DNA of 57,719 nucleotides, from positions 1 to 57,719 of the forward strand of contig CAJAII010000058.1 of assembly GCA_903939755.1 (NCBI GenBank), written 5' to 3'. A model generated the notes under the pieces. It worked only from the letters and a program-made list of their open reading frames with translations, did not search any database and had not been told where the DNA came from. Every line of letters starts with the position of its first letter. The stretch's first letter is position 1. The stretch is from an uncultured Flavobacteriales bacterium. Its GTDB lineage: Bacteria; Bacteroidota; Bacteroidia; Flavobacteriales_D; Crocinitomicaceae. Below, in pieces: positions 7,298-16,208 of this stretch. Position numbers and translations under genes: made by a program.

Positions 7298-10075
7298 ATA
7301 AAGTTAAGAATTGGCATTTTTGCCCTCTTTTTTATAAATTTCAGTTTCCTCAACGCGCAAACCATAATCGCAGGAAAGGTCATTGATTCGTATACTGAAG
7401 TAGGCATAGAAAATGTAAAGGTAAAAGTAAAAGGGGCAAATTCGGGGTCAATTACTGATCAAAAAGGATCTTTTTCAATTAGCACAGACCTAGATTTTCC
7501 CATCACTTTAATAAGTTCAGTTTTGGGTTATGTTAGCGAGGAAACTATCCTTGCAGCTAATCAAGATACCCTAGTGATTCGAATGAAACCTGAAAATATC
7601 AAGCAATTTAATACCGTTAACATTCGAAGTTTTGCCAGTGAAAAGGAAAAAGAATCAGCCTTGACGGTTGAAACTATGACATTAAAAGAAATAAAAGCAA
7701 CCCCCGCCCTCGATTTTTATGATGGTTTAAGCCATATGAAAGGGGTAGATTTAACCTCTGCTAGTATTGGTTTTAAAGTTGTGAATACAAGGGGTTTTAA
7801 TTCTACTTCGCCTGTACGAACCTTACAAATTATTGACGGTGTAGACAATGCTTCTCCAGGGCTTAATTTTGCTCTAGGTAATTTTTTAGGCGCTTCTGAA
7901 TTAGACTTACTCTCCGTTGATATTGTCTCCGGAGCAAGCTCTGCATTTTATGGCCCCAACGCATTCAATGGGGTAATAAGTATGCAAACGAAAAGCCCCT
8001 TTAAGTTCCAGGGATTTAGTGCGAGTGTTAAAGGGGGTGAACGCATGTTAAATGAATATGCTGTTCGTTATGCCAAAGCATTCAAAAATAAATCGGGCGA
8101 AGATAAATTTGCCTTCAAAATAAACATCGCCTACCTAAATGCAAATGATTGGGAAGCGAATAACACCAATTCAGTAGAAGGATTAGATACGGATGAAAAT
8201 AACCCAGGTGGCTATGATGCGGTCAATCGGTATGGGGATGAGAATTTATACCAAAATATTAATAATGCCTTGGATCCAAGTGCAATAATCAATACACCTG
8301 GATTATTACGATGGCATCGCACTGGCTATTGGGAGAAAGATATTGTAGATTATAAAACGGAAAACCTGAAGGCTTCAGTTGCCTTTCACTATATGTTAAA
8401 TCCGAAAATTGAATTCATTTTGGCCTCTAATTTTGGAACAGGAACTACCGTTTATCAAGGTGACAATCGGTTTTGCTTGAAAGACATTCTGTTTTTCCAA
8501 AATCGTATGGAAATTCGAAAAAAAGATGACTTCTTTATTCGGGCGTATGCAACAAATGAAGATGCTGGAAAGTCCTACGATGCGGTGCTAACTGCTTTCT
8601 TGCTGCAAGATGCTGCTGCAAAAGATTGGGATTGGAGCGAACGTTATCGCCAATATTGGTCGAGTCAGATTGTTGATCGTGTCAGAGACTTAGACCCCAA
8701 TGTTACCTGGACGCCACAAATCGGTGTGCCGTTTGATCTCGCAGCCATCGGAGCTGTCATTGATGCCAATCAAGATTCGATGTATAGTTGGCATGCTGAA
8801 GCGAGTAACTTCGCCAATAGCGCCTATGGAAATTGGAGCATGTTGGATTATTTCAAACCAGGCACGTATCGATTTGATTCCTTAATGGCAGACATCACCA
8901 TGAAGACCTCTTTTTTAGAAGGTGGTTCTAGAATTCAAGATCAATCGGGACTGTATCATTTACATGCTGAAAAAATAATCCCATCGAAATTTGGAACCTT
9001 TACCTTTGGTGGAAATGGCCGAATATACAATCCAAGATCACAAGGCTCGCTCTTTAGTGATACAAATGGTGTTCGTATATTGAATAAAGAATTTGGAATC
9101 TATGCCGGCATAGAAAAACGATTTGCTAATGATAAATGGTTAATAAAGGCAAGCATGAGGGTAGATAAAAATCAAAATTTTGAATATCTTCCATCCCCAG
9201 CAGCATCGCTTATCTGGCAACCGAGTAAACAACATTCAGTAAAAGGAACCATAACCTCAGCCATCCGAAATCCGACCTTGCTCAACCAATACATGTATTA
9301 TAATGTGGGAAGAGCCAAACTTGTTGGAAATATTAGCGGCTACGATTCACTGGTCACCATAGAATCGCTTCGAGATTTCTATTACACGCAAAATCCCGAT
9401 ACCTTAAATTATTTCAATTTAGACCCCATTGCACCAGAAAAAGTAAAATCTTTTGAAATCGGCTACAAAGGTTCCTTTTACAATAAATTCTATTTAGACC
9501 TCAATTACTATTTTAACTATTACACCAACTTTATTGGCTATGTTAACGGGGTAGATATATTTGTCACTCCTTTAAATACGCCCATAATCAATGATGTTTA
9601 TCGTATTGCGACTAATTCTAAAGAGTCAATTACAACGCAGGGCATTACAATTGGCTTAAACTATTATGTTGGAAACCACTATGCGCTTAATGGAAATTAT
9701 TCATGGAATTCCTTGGAAAAGAAATCAGACGACCCTATTATACCTGCTTATAATACCCCTGAACATAAATTTAACCTAGGATTTCAAGGCAGAGACATTT
9801 CTATCAAAAATTGGAGTGGCTTTGGCTTTAACATCAATTATAAATGGATACAAGGTTTCTATTCGGAAGGATCACCTCAATTTTCTGGAAGCGTTCCTAC
9901 CTATGGCTTACTGGATGCTCAAGTGAATAAATTGATCGCTAAAGCCAAAATGACCATTAAAATTGGTGCGTCCAACCTGCTGAATAATAAAGTGCTTCAA
10001 GTTTTTGGCGGACCATTCGTTGGAAGAATCATATATACTAGTATTTCCTTTGATTTTAACGATAAGGTAAAATAG
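7298..10075 (+). CDS. TonB-dependent outer-membrane receptor lacking a canonical start codon
   Basis: The frame opens at 7232. It encodes a signal peptide (KLRIGIFALFFINFSFLNAQ), a complete carboxypeptidase-like N-terminal domain (TIIAGKVIDSYTEVGIEN... to about 7600), a plug (VRTLQIIDGVDNAS, VDIVSGASSAFYGPNAFNG) and a C-terminal beta-barrel. It should import a ligand across the outer membrane using TonB. No in-frame ATG, GTG or TTG exists before TTG 7523. That TTG sits in the middle of the N-terminal domain and would remove the signal peptide. I mark the ATA at 7298, immediately before the KLRIG segment, as the best candidate; a mutated ATG, a rare start or a sequence error are all possible. 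The T9SS hydrolase-like gene follows 60 bp downstream. Confidence 0.8.
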   Translation: MKLRIGIFALFFINFSFLNAQTIIAGKVIDSYTEVGIENVKVKVKGANSGSITDQKGSFSISTDLDFPITLISSVLGYVSEETILAANQDTLVIRMKPENIKQFNTVNIRSFASEKEKESALTVETMTLKEIKATPALDFYDGLSHMKGVDLTSASIGFKVVNTRGFNSTSPVRTLQIIDGVDNASPGLNFALGNFLGASELDLLSVDIVSGASSAFYGPNAFNGVISMQTKSPFKFQGFSASVKGGERMLNEYAVRYAKAFKNKSGEDKFAFKINIAYLNANDWEANNTNSVEGLDTDENNPGGYDAVNRYGDENLYQNINNALDPSAIINTPGLLRWHRTGYWEKDIVDYKTENLKASVAFHYMLNPKIEFILASNFGTGTTVYQGDNRFCLKDILFFQNRMEIRKKDDFFIRAYATNEDAGKSYDAVLTAFLLQDAAAKDWDWSERYRQYWSSQIVDRVRDLDPNVTWTPQIGVPFDLAAIGAVIDANQDSMYSWHAEASNFANSAYGNWSMLDYFKPGTYRFDSLMADITMKTSFLEGGSRIQDQSGLYHLHAEKIIPSKFGTFTFGGNGRIYNPRSQGSLFSDTNGVRILNKEFGIYAGIEKRFANDKWLIKASMRVDKNQNFEYLPSPAASLIWQPSKQHSVKGTITSAIRNPTLLNQYMYYNVGRAKLVGNISGYDSLVTIESLRDFYYTQNPDTLNYFNLDPIAPEKVKSFEIGYKGSFYNKFYLDLNYYFNYYTNFIGYVNGVDIFVTPLNTPIINDVYRIATNSKESITTQGITIGLNYYVGNHYALNGNYSWNSLEKKSDDPIIPAYNTPEHKFNLGFQGRDISIKNWSGFGFNINYKWIQGFYSEGSPQFSGSVPTYGLLDAQVNKLIAKAKMTIKIGASNLLNNKVLQVFGGPFVGRIIYTSISFDFNDKVK

Positions 10076-10135
10076 AAATCGTATTGTTTAATAATTAACA
10101 CTAATTTAGGCGACTTAAACCTTAAAAGAATACCT

Positions 10136-11722
10136 ATGAAAAAAATAATTTTACCCTTCATTTTTAGTTTTATGACGATTACCGGTGCATTTTCTCAGGA
10201 AAGATACATCGATGAAGTTTTTGCAAATTTCACAGTAGATAGTAGTATTGTGTATTCTACCAATCTTTCTGTTTTAGCAGCATCACAAGGATTTCCGTAT
10301 GTACCAACCGGGTCGAATGGAATTCCAGCCTTAGCGTTCGATTTGTATGAGCCAGCTGGCGATACGATTGCTGAGCGACCATTAATTATCATGCTTCATA
10401 CAGGAACCTTTGCGCCAATTATTTACAATGGCAATCCAACAGGTATGCGTGATGATTTTGCAACATCTAGAATTTGTCAGAGTTACGCTAAAAGAGGATA
10501 TGCTGTTGCTAATATGGAATACCGTTTAGGATGGAATCCAGCTTTACCAACACAAGCCGAAAGAGCAGCAAGTTTAATGAAAGCTGTTTATAGAGCGATT
10601 CAGGATACTAAAAGTGCCGTTCGTTATTTCAGAAAGGATTACGCCAACGGAAATCAATGGGGTATCGACACTTCTCGTATTATCCTTTGTGGACAAGGTT
10701 CAGGTGGTTGGGTTGCTTTGGGTTACGCTACTGTAGACAAATTAGCTGAAATACAATTACCAAAATTCTTGGATTTATCTAACCCAACAAATCCAGTTGC
10801 ACTTATAGATACCGCAGTTATCGGTGACTGGGATGGAATTGGTGGTTTGTATAATATGGAAAGTAATTTAGGTTATTCAAATGACATTCACATGGTTTGT
10901 AGCATGGGTGGTGGAATTGGTGACTTAAGTTGGTTAGAAGCGGGTGATGTTCCAATGTGTGCCGTTCATTGTCCTACCGATCCTGTAGCAGTTTATACAA
11001 CTGGTGATGTTGCAATTGCATCTATTGGTGTGGTAACTACTGATATTAGTGGTAGCTATGACGTGATACAAAAAGCAAATATCCTAGGAAATAATACCGT
11101 TTTTGATCCAGTTAACGCCGGAAGTGACACCTACACATTAGCAGCACAGGCTGCCTCTACAGTAGCACAAGGAATGATGGATTTTGGTGGAACAACGATT
11201 GGAGCTCCAGTTGATAATGTATTCCCTTACATTACAGGAAATCCATATGAAGCATCTCCATGGGATTTCTGGGATTCAACAACAACGGTTTATATAGCTT
11301 TAGCGTTGGGTTTACCTGCGTCACAAGGAACACAGGCACACGTAACAAATATCGCTCAAAATCCTGATATGTCATTACCAAAGTCAATGGCTTACATGGA
11401 TTCAACTTTAGGTTATTTCTGTAGAAGAATTGTTCGCGCTACTAACTTAGATGGTCAATCAGGAATTGATGAATTAACAGTTATTGAAGCAGGTCTTAAA
11501 ATTTATCCTAATCCTGCTAATCAGAACGTTACCATTCTTTCTGAAAACGGAACAATAAATTCAATTAAGATGTACTCAACTGCAGGAAAACTGGTAAAAG
11601 AAGAAACTAATCTTTCTTCCAATCAAGTGAACTTAAACAATTTGAATTTATTAGAAGGTTTTTACCTTTGTTCAATTGAAGTTAATGGTCAAATGTTTAC
11701 AAAGCGATTAGTGATTAGATAA
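10136..11722 (+). CDS. T9SS-exported alpha/beta-hydrolase-like protein
   Basis: Signal peptide (MKKIILPFIFSFMTITGAFS), a catalytic-looking region of about 400 residues, and a C-terminal type A sorting domain (KIYPNPANQNVTI ... FTKRLVIR), so it is probably attached to the cell surface or released by the type IX system. The hydrolase part shows MLHTGTFAP (oxyanion-loop position), VANMEYRLGWNP and the nucleophile turn ILCGQGSGGWVALGY. These resemble the carboxylesterase/BD-FAE group. The serine turn reads QGSGG rather than the usual GxSxG, so activity is not certain. It follows the TonB receptor and ends at a strong terminator. Confidence 0.85.
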   Translation: MKKIILPFIFSFMTITGAFSQERYIDEVFANFTVDSSIVYSTNLSVLAASQGFPYVPTGSNGIPALAFDLYEPAGDTIAERPLIIMLHTGTFAPIIYNGNPTGMRDDFATSRICQSYAKRGYAVANMEYRLGWNPALPTQAERAASLMKAVYRAIQDTKSAVRYFRKDYANGNQWGIDTSRIILCGQGSGGWVALGYATVDKLAEIQLPKFLDLSNPTNPVALIDTAVIGDWDGIGGLYNMESNLGYSNDIHMVCSMGGGIGDLSWLEAGDVPMCAVHCPTDPVAVYTTGDVAIASIGVVTTDISGSYDVIQKANILGNNTVFDPVNAGSDTYTLAAQAASTVAQGMMDFGGTTIGAPVDNVFPYITGNPYEASPWDFWDSTTTVYIALALGLPASQGTQAHVTNIAQNPDMSLPKSMAYMDSTLGYFCRRIVRATNLDGQSGIDELTVIEAGLKIYPNPANQNVTILSENGTINSIKMYSTAGKLVKEETNLSSNQVNLNNLNLLEGFYLCSIEVNGQMFTKRLVIR

Positions 11723-11748
11723 TCACAATTTGCTACATGAATTTAAAG

Positions 11749-11775
11749 AGCGCTCCTAGAGCGCTTTTTTTTTTG
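11749..11775 (+). terminator. intrinsic terminator after the T9SS hydrolase
   Basis: A 7-bp stem AGCGCTC/GAGCGCT with a 3-nt loop is followed by a run of eleven T. It lies 27 bp after the stop codon. Confidence 0.9.
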
Positions 11776-11858
11776 TAATGAAATCCTTAAGAAGCGCATA
11801 TGAACAGTTATATTTTTATTTCTTAACATATAACAAGCAATAATATGATTTATCATTA

Positions 11859-11866
11859 TACCTTTG
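11859..11866 (+). promoter_or_regulatory. possible -7 promoter box for yceI
   Basis: TACCTTTG fits TAnnTTTG but I see no TTG at the -33 distance. If used, the yceI mRNA would have a 5' leader of about 130 nt. No riboswitch-like structure is evident to me in that leader. Confidence 0.35.
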
Positions 11867-12000
11867 TAACGTTCCTTCAGGGATAGTTATTTCAATCGTA
11901 CTTTTAGCAATAAACAGTTGGATTATGATTGATAATAACGGAAAACATGACCCAATTTTATAATAAACAATAATTATTCATTTAACTAAAAAAAAACATC

Positions 12001-12528
12001 ATGGCAACAACATGGCAATTAGATCCAACACACAGTGAACTTGGATTCAAGGTTAAACACCTTATGATTACGAATATCAAAGGTGAGTTCAGAAATTTTA
12101 GTGCTGAAATCGATGGAGAAGACTTTAGCAATGCGGCTATTTCTGCAACTATCGATACGTCATCTATCTTCACGAACGAAGATAACCGCGACGCACATTT
12201 AAAAAATGCAGATTTCTTTGATGTAGATAATCACAAAGAAATGACATTTAAAGGAAGCTCTTTAACTAAAATTGATGATGAAAATTTTGAGTTAACGGGC
12301 ATGCTTTCTATCAAAGGCATTAGCAAAGAAATAAAACTTGGTGTAGAATATGGCGGAACTAGTACAGATCCTTGGGGAAATGAGAAAATGGGTTTTTCTA
12401 TAAACGGAAAAATTAACCGAAATGACTATGGGTTGAATTTTAATGCTCCACTAGAAACGGGTGGTTTTCTTTTAGGTGAAGAAGTGAAAATAAGTGCAGA
12501 TTTGCAATTTGTAAAAAAAACAGCCTAA
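12001..12528 (+). CDS. YceI family protein
   Basis: Lipocalin-like YceI domain over the whole 175 residues. It starts with WQLDPTHSELGFKVKHLMI and includes SIFTNEDNRDAHLKNADFFD and LTGMLSIKGISKEIKL, all typical of the family. YceI proteins bind isoprenoid/polyprenoid lipids in a beta-barrel. Many are periplasmic, but this one has no signal peptide and should be cytoplasmic, as in many Bacteroidota paralogues. The gene is monocistronic, bounded by terminators on both sides. Confidence 0.93.
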   Translation: MATTWQLDPTHSELGFKVKHLMITNIKGEFRNFSAEIDGEDFSNAAISATIDTSSIFTNEDNRDAHLKNADFFDVDNHKEMTFKGSSLTKIDDENFELTGMLSIKGISKEIKLGVEYGGTSTDPWGNEKMGFSINGKINRNDYGLNFNAPLETGGFLLGEEVKISADLQFVKKTA

Positions 12529-12570
12529 TTTTTGGGCAATACTTAACAGTATAGAAGATCAATTAAAATC

Positions 12571-12600
12571 AAAAAAGCCAGCAGCAACGCTGGCTTTTTT
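12571..12600 (+). terminator. bidirectional intrinsic terminator after yceI
   Basis: GCCAGC/GCTGGC stem with a 6-nt loop, flanked by A6 and T6 so it can work on both strands. The last T is directly followed by the ATG of the next gene. Confidence 0.9.
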
Positions 12601-12897
12601 ATGACGAATAAATATGAAATGACAAATACCCCTATCGCAGAAGGCGTCGTTCATGAAGTGCCCGATGATTTAAGAGCTGCTTTGATTTCAAATCAAGGGG
12701 CTATAGAGAAATGGAACAAGCTAACGGCACTCGCACGAAATGAGTGGATCTGTTGGACAACCATTGTCAAAAAGCCAGAAACAAGATTAGAGCATATTAA
12801 TCGATTATGTGCTGAAATATTGGAAGGAAAAAAGAGACCATGTTGTTGGCCTGGCTGCCCGCATCGCAATCCAACTGCTCAAAAATGGTTTAAATAA
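12601..12897 (+). CDS. YdeI/OmpD-associated (OmdA) family protein, short
   Basis: 98 residues matching the C-terminal OmdA/YdeI domain: VPDDLRAALISNQGAIEKWN, then an aromatic stretch (ARNEWICW), then KKPETRLEHINRLCAEILEGKK. The tail is unusual: RPCCWPGCPHRNP adds three cysteines and a histidine that could bind a metal. The exact role of the family is unclear; some members affect bacteriocin sensitivity. The ATG at 12601 touches the preceding terminator's T-run, so the ATG at 12616 may be the real start or the gene may rely on read-through. Confidence 0.75.
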   Translation: MTNKYEMTNTPIAEGVVHEVPDDLRAALISNQGAIEKWNKLTALARNEWICWTTIVKKPETRLEHINRLCAEILEGKKRPCCWPGCPHRNPTAQKWFK

Positions 12898-13011
12898 GGA
12901 GTACTTTACCTATTTAAATCCGAATAACAACAAATAACTTGATTTTATGATTTCCGTCATTTTATTATCAAAAAGACATAGCGACATTTGATAAATACTT
13001 AAACCAAAAAA

Positions 13012-13398
13012 ATGACACTAGTAAAAAAAATCGGTATTTGGATGGATCATTCAAGCGCTAACCTTATGGAATTCTCGAAAGAAGCCATAGAAACAAAAAT
13101 CATTCATTCCAAATTTACATTTGAGGAAAAACAAGAAAGTACTAAAAAAGGGGAGCATGTCATGCACAATAAAGAGCAACATGAACAACATGATTATTAC
13201 AAGAAGTTAGGAGAAGAAATTAAAAATTACAATGCGGTCCTTCTTTTTGGTCCTACCAGTGCAAAATCAGAATTACATAACCTATTAAAGGCAGATCATC
13301 GATTTGAAAACATAAAAATTGAAACACAACAAACCGATAAAATGACCGAGAACCAACAGCATGCATTTGTAAGAGATCACTTTTCTAAACAATATTAA
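13012..13398 (+). CDS. small protein resembling bacterial eRF1-like (BaeRF/Baker) domain
   Basis: 128 residues. It opens with KKIGIWMDHSSANLMEF and has a charged His-rich middle (HVMHNKEQHEQHDYYKKLGEEI), then AVLLFGPTSAKSELHNLL. This arrangement recalls small bacterial proteins related to the eRF1 middle domain, thought to associate with translation. I base this on pattern only, so the family call is tentative. It is cytoplasmic and appears monocistronic, with AT-rich flanks. Confidence 0.65.
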   Translation: MTLVKKIGIWMDHSSANLMEFSKEAIETKIIHSKFTFEEKQESTKKGEHVMHNKEQHEQHDYYKKLGEEIKNYNAVLLFGPTSAKSELHNLLKADHRFENIKIETQQTDKMTENQQHAFVRDHFSKQY

Positions 13399-13452
13399 TT
13401 CAGTTTAGCCGTTGGTGGACCTTGTTAAAAATTTATAGACCAAAAAATAATG

Positions 13453-13460
13453 TATATTTG
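13453..13460 (+). promoter_or_regulatory. -7 promoter box
   Basis: TATATTTG, 36 bp before the ATG of the outer-membrane protein gene at 13497. No clear -33 TTG at the expected distance. Confidence 0.45.
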
Positions 13461-13496
13461 GTTTCAATTAATTGTAAATCCATATAAAAATTAGCT

Positions 13497-14363
13497 ATGA
13501 AAAACCAACTTCTATTTATCGCATTTTTTATCTTTAGTAACCTAAATGCACAAATAAAAATAACTCAGATCCATATTAATTCCGGTTCTTTTATGGATAT
13601 TGATCAATCAAATAACAAGTTGTCTGATTTTAGTTTATTGGCACCTGGATCTGACATTTTGAGTAAAGATTTTAGTGCTTATCAAACAAATGGGTATTAT
13701 TTTTCTGGTGGTCTGATGCGCGATAATTCATTTCTATCCAATTCATCTAATTTTCAATCCATTCAATTGGGCTTGAGTTTTGCAAAATGCCCAAAAGGGA
13801 CATTACGCATAGGTATATCAAATGTACACAGTGAACTACTTAACACCTCTGGTTTTAAGTATGAGAGCTATGTGGTTGATACCCTATTTTCTTCGCAGAC
13901 AGGTCAAATGTATTACGTAGATTCCACTATTTCCAACTATTATAATGGGAATTATAGTAACGACCAATTGAGATTAGATGCCGCATATATTTTTGAGGCG
14001 AATGCGGGAAAAAGGTGGGCTTTTCATGCTGGACTTGGTATTTCAATTGGCATGAGTTACCGCTCGACAACAACATTACGTGCAGAAGAATATATTCAAC
14101 CTTATTCGGGGTATGAAGGTACTTCTACTCAAAATATAGAATCAGAGTCGTATGGCAATTTTATGGTGATGGGTGGAAGTGCCTACATTCCTTTAGGAAT
14201 AAACTTTAAATTAGGCAACAAAAGAGAATTTTGGAAGCCATTTGTTATTTACAATGAATTCCGTCCAACGATTCAATTAAATTCCATACCAAATAATACC
14301 GTGAAATTTAATGTTGGTTTTGGATCTACCCTTGGTTTGCGTTATAATTTACCAAGTAATTAA
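13497..14363 (+). CDS. probable outer-membrane beta-barrel protein
   Basis: Signal peptide (MKNQLLFIAFFIFSNLNAQ) followed by 269 residues with alternating hydrophobic strands and glycine-rich turns (GLSFAKCPKGTLRIGIS, AFHAGLGISIGMSYRS, FNVGFGSTLGLRYNLP). The protein ends in a strand-like segment typical of small barrels. No specific family is recognised. It precedes the glycine-rich secreted protein by 81 bp, and the two could share regulation. Confidence 0.7.
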   Translation: MKNQLLFIAFFIFSNLNAQIKITQIHINSGSFMDIDQSNNKLSDFSLLAPGSDILSKDFSAYQTNGYYFSGGLMRDNSFLSNSSNFQSIQLGLSFAKCPKGTLRIGISNVHSELLNTSGFKYESYVVDTLFSSQTGQMYYVDSTISNYYNGNYSNDQLRLDAAYIFEANAGKRWAFHAGLGISIGMSYRSTTTLRAEEYIQPYSGYEGTSTQNIESESYGNFMVMGGSAYIPLGINFKLGNKREFWKPFVIYNEFRPTIQLNSIPNNTVKFNVGFGSTLGLRYNLPSN

Positions 14364-14444
14364 TAATCAACTTATTAATTTAGTTTAGCTCGTATTTCCT
14401 TACGATTAATTTATATCTTTACAAAAAACTTAAACCGTTTAACT

Positions 14445-16043
14445 ATGAAGAAAAAATTACATCTATCGCTATTTAGCAGCTTCATTGCGCTATTTCTAAT
14501 TACTATTATCACTACGACGCTGAATGCCCAAAGTGTAACATATAACTACAATGGGGCCATTCAAACGTATACCGTACCTGCGGGTGTAACTTCCATAAAC
14601 ATATCAGCTGCCGGTGCACAAGGAGGAGGTTCAATAAATGCAGGAGGTCTTGGCGCTTTAATGTCTGGGGCTTTTACAGTAACACCTGGTGAGATATTAT
14701 ATATTGTAGTTGGACAAAAAGGTCAATTACAACAAGGTGGTCAAGCACAAAACAGCTCCGGTGGTGGAGGTGGGACTTTTGTTTATCGAAATGCCGCAAA
14801 TCTGCTCATTGCTGCTGGTGGTGGTGGTGGCATATGTAACTACAACGGAGCAATTCATGCTGATGGCCATGGAAAAATAACGCCAAATGGCGGTGCTGAC
14901 CAATCAGGTGTTTATTTGGGTGGAATAGCGGGAGCAGGAGGTGATGCAGGATTATGGAGTAATACGCCATGTGCTGGTGGAGGAACTGGTTGGCTAAATG
15001 TTGGTGGTGGACCCTACGGAGGTGGTGGAATTTCAAACAATTGGGTGGCAGGCTTACCGTTTTGTGGCGGAGGCGGCGGTGGATGCGGTGGATACGGCGG
15101 TTTTGGCGGCGGCGGTGGTGGCGGTAATCACTACGGTGGCGGCGGCGGCGGTGGAGGGTATTCCGGTGGTGGAGGTGGAACAGATCCTACCCACGGAGGT
15201 GGTGGCGGTTCTTTCAATGCAGGAACAAACCAAAACAATACACCTGGAATTAATCAAAATGACGGTGTTGTAATTATTTTACCGAACTGTGTTGCTCCTA
15301 CTGTTACACTTAACAATGCTACTATTTGTCAAGGTCAAACAGCAAATGTTACTGCGAGTATTGCACTTGGTGGTACATATATCTATTCCTGGACCGTGCC
15401 AAATGGCGTAGTAAATCCTGGAAATGTTGCGACCTTTTCTAGTAATATCGCTGGAAACTATTCAGTAGTTGTGGTAAATGTAACTGCACCAAATTGTCCT
15501 AGTGCTGCGGTAAGCAGCACCATAACTGTGAATGCACTTCCAGCTGTGAGTGCAGGAGTAGATCAAACGCTTTGTAATGGTGATAGCATTTCACTTAATG
15601 CAAGTGGCGCTAACCAATACCAATGGAATAATGGCATACTAAATAACACACCTTTCACTCCAACCGTTAGCGGGTCGTATACCGTAACTGGAACAGATCT
15701 GAACGGATGTATGGGGATGGATACGGTTAATATTACCGTGTTGCCATTAAGTTCGTCTAACCTTACACAGACAGCGATTGATTCCTTTAATTTAAATGGT
15801 CAAGTATATACGCAAAGTGGCGTATACACACAAACCATCGCTTCAGCAAATGGATGTGACAGTGTAATTACCTTAACGCTAACACTTAGTTTTACAGGAA
15901 TTAATGAATTAAACGGTGCAGATAAATCACTGGTAAGGATAACAGATTTAAATGGAAAATTGATTACTCGTAGAAAAAATACCCTGATGTTTTTCATCTA
16001 TTCAGATGGTAGCGTAAAACGTGTATTTGAAATGGAAGACTAA
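14445..16043 (+). CDS. secreted glycine-rich protein with ALK/LTK-type Gly-rich domain, PKD-like domain and variant sorting tail
   Basis: Order: signal peptide (1-29), glycine-rich domain (about 30-275), Ig/PKD-like beta domains with cysteines (about 285-430), and a C-terminal tail. The first domain starts with a beta-rich segment (YTVPAGVTSINISAAGAQGG, ILYIVVGQKGQ), then GGGGGTFVYRNAANLLIAA and long GGGG tracts, in the same order as in the Pfam glycine-rich family that includes the ALK/LTK receptor domain. The tail (VRITDLNGKLITRRKNT, FFIYSDGSVKRVFEME) differs from the classical type A domain. I recall similar endings in related bacteria and infer a surface-export signal. A terminator follows. 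Confidence 0.82.
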   Translation: MKKKLHLSLFSSFIALFLITIITTTLNAQSVTYNYNGAIQTYTVPAGVTSINISAAGAQGGGSINAGGLGALMSGAFTVTPGEILYIVVGQKGQLQQGGQAQNSSGGGGGTFVYRNAANLLIAAGGGGGICNYNGAIHADGHGKITPNGGADQSGVYLGGIAGAGGDAGLWSNTPCAGGGTGWLNVGGGPYGGGGISNNWVAGLPFCGGGGGGCGGYGGFGGGGGGGNHYGGGGGGGGYSGGGGGTDPTHGGGGGSFNAGTNQNNTPGINQNDGVVIILPNCVAPTVTLNNATICQGQTANVTASIALGGTYIYSWTVPNGVVNPGNVATFSSNIAGNYSVVVVNVTAPNCPSAAVSSTITVNALPAVSAGVDQTLCNGDSISLNASGANQYQWNNGILNNTPFTPTVSGSYTVTGTDLNGCMGMDTVNITVLPLSSSNLTQTAIDSFNLNGQVYTQSGVYTQTIASANGCDSVITLTLTLSFTGINELNGADKSLVRITDLNGKLITRRKNTLMFFIYSDGSVKRVFEMED

Positions 16044-16100
16044 TCATAGAACTATTTTCAAACGGTATTTTTATAGTATCATTTTTGAATACCTTGTATA

Positions 16101-16140
16101 AAAAAGAACCCTGATGTATAACGTCAGGGTTCTTTTTTTT
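16101..16140 (+). terminator. bidirectional terminator between convergent genes
   Basis: Stem GAACCCTGA/TCAGGGTTC with a 9-nt loop, preceded by A5 and followed by T8. It separates the glycine-rich protein gene from the DEAD-box helicase on the other strand. Confidence 0.92.
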
Positions 16141-16208
16141 TGTCTACTTAAAGATTTTGTATGTTCATTTTTGACATGCCATAATCGATGCAGCATAGCG
16201 CCTTACTC

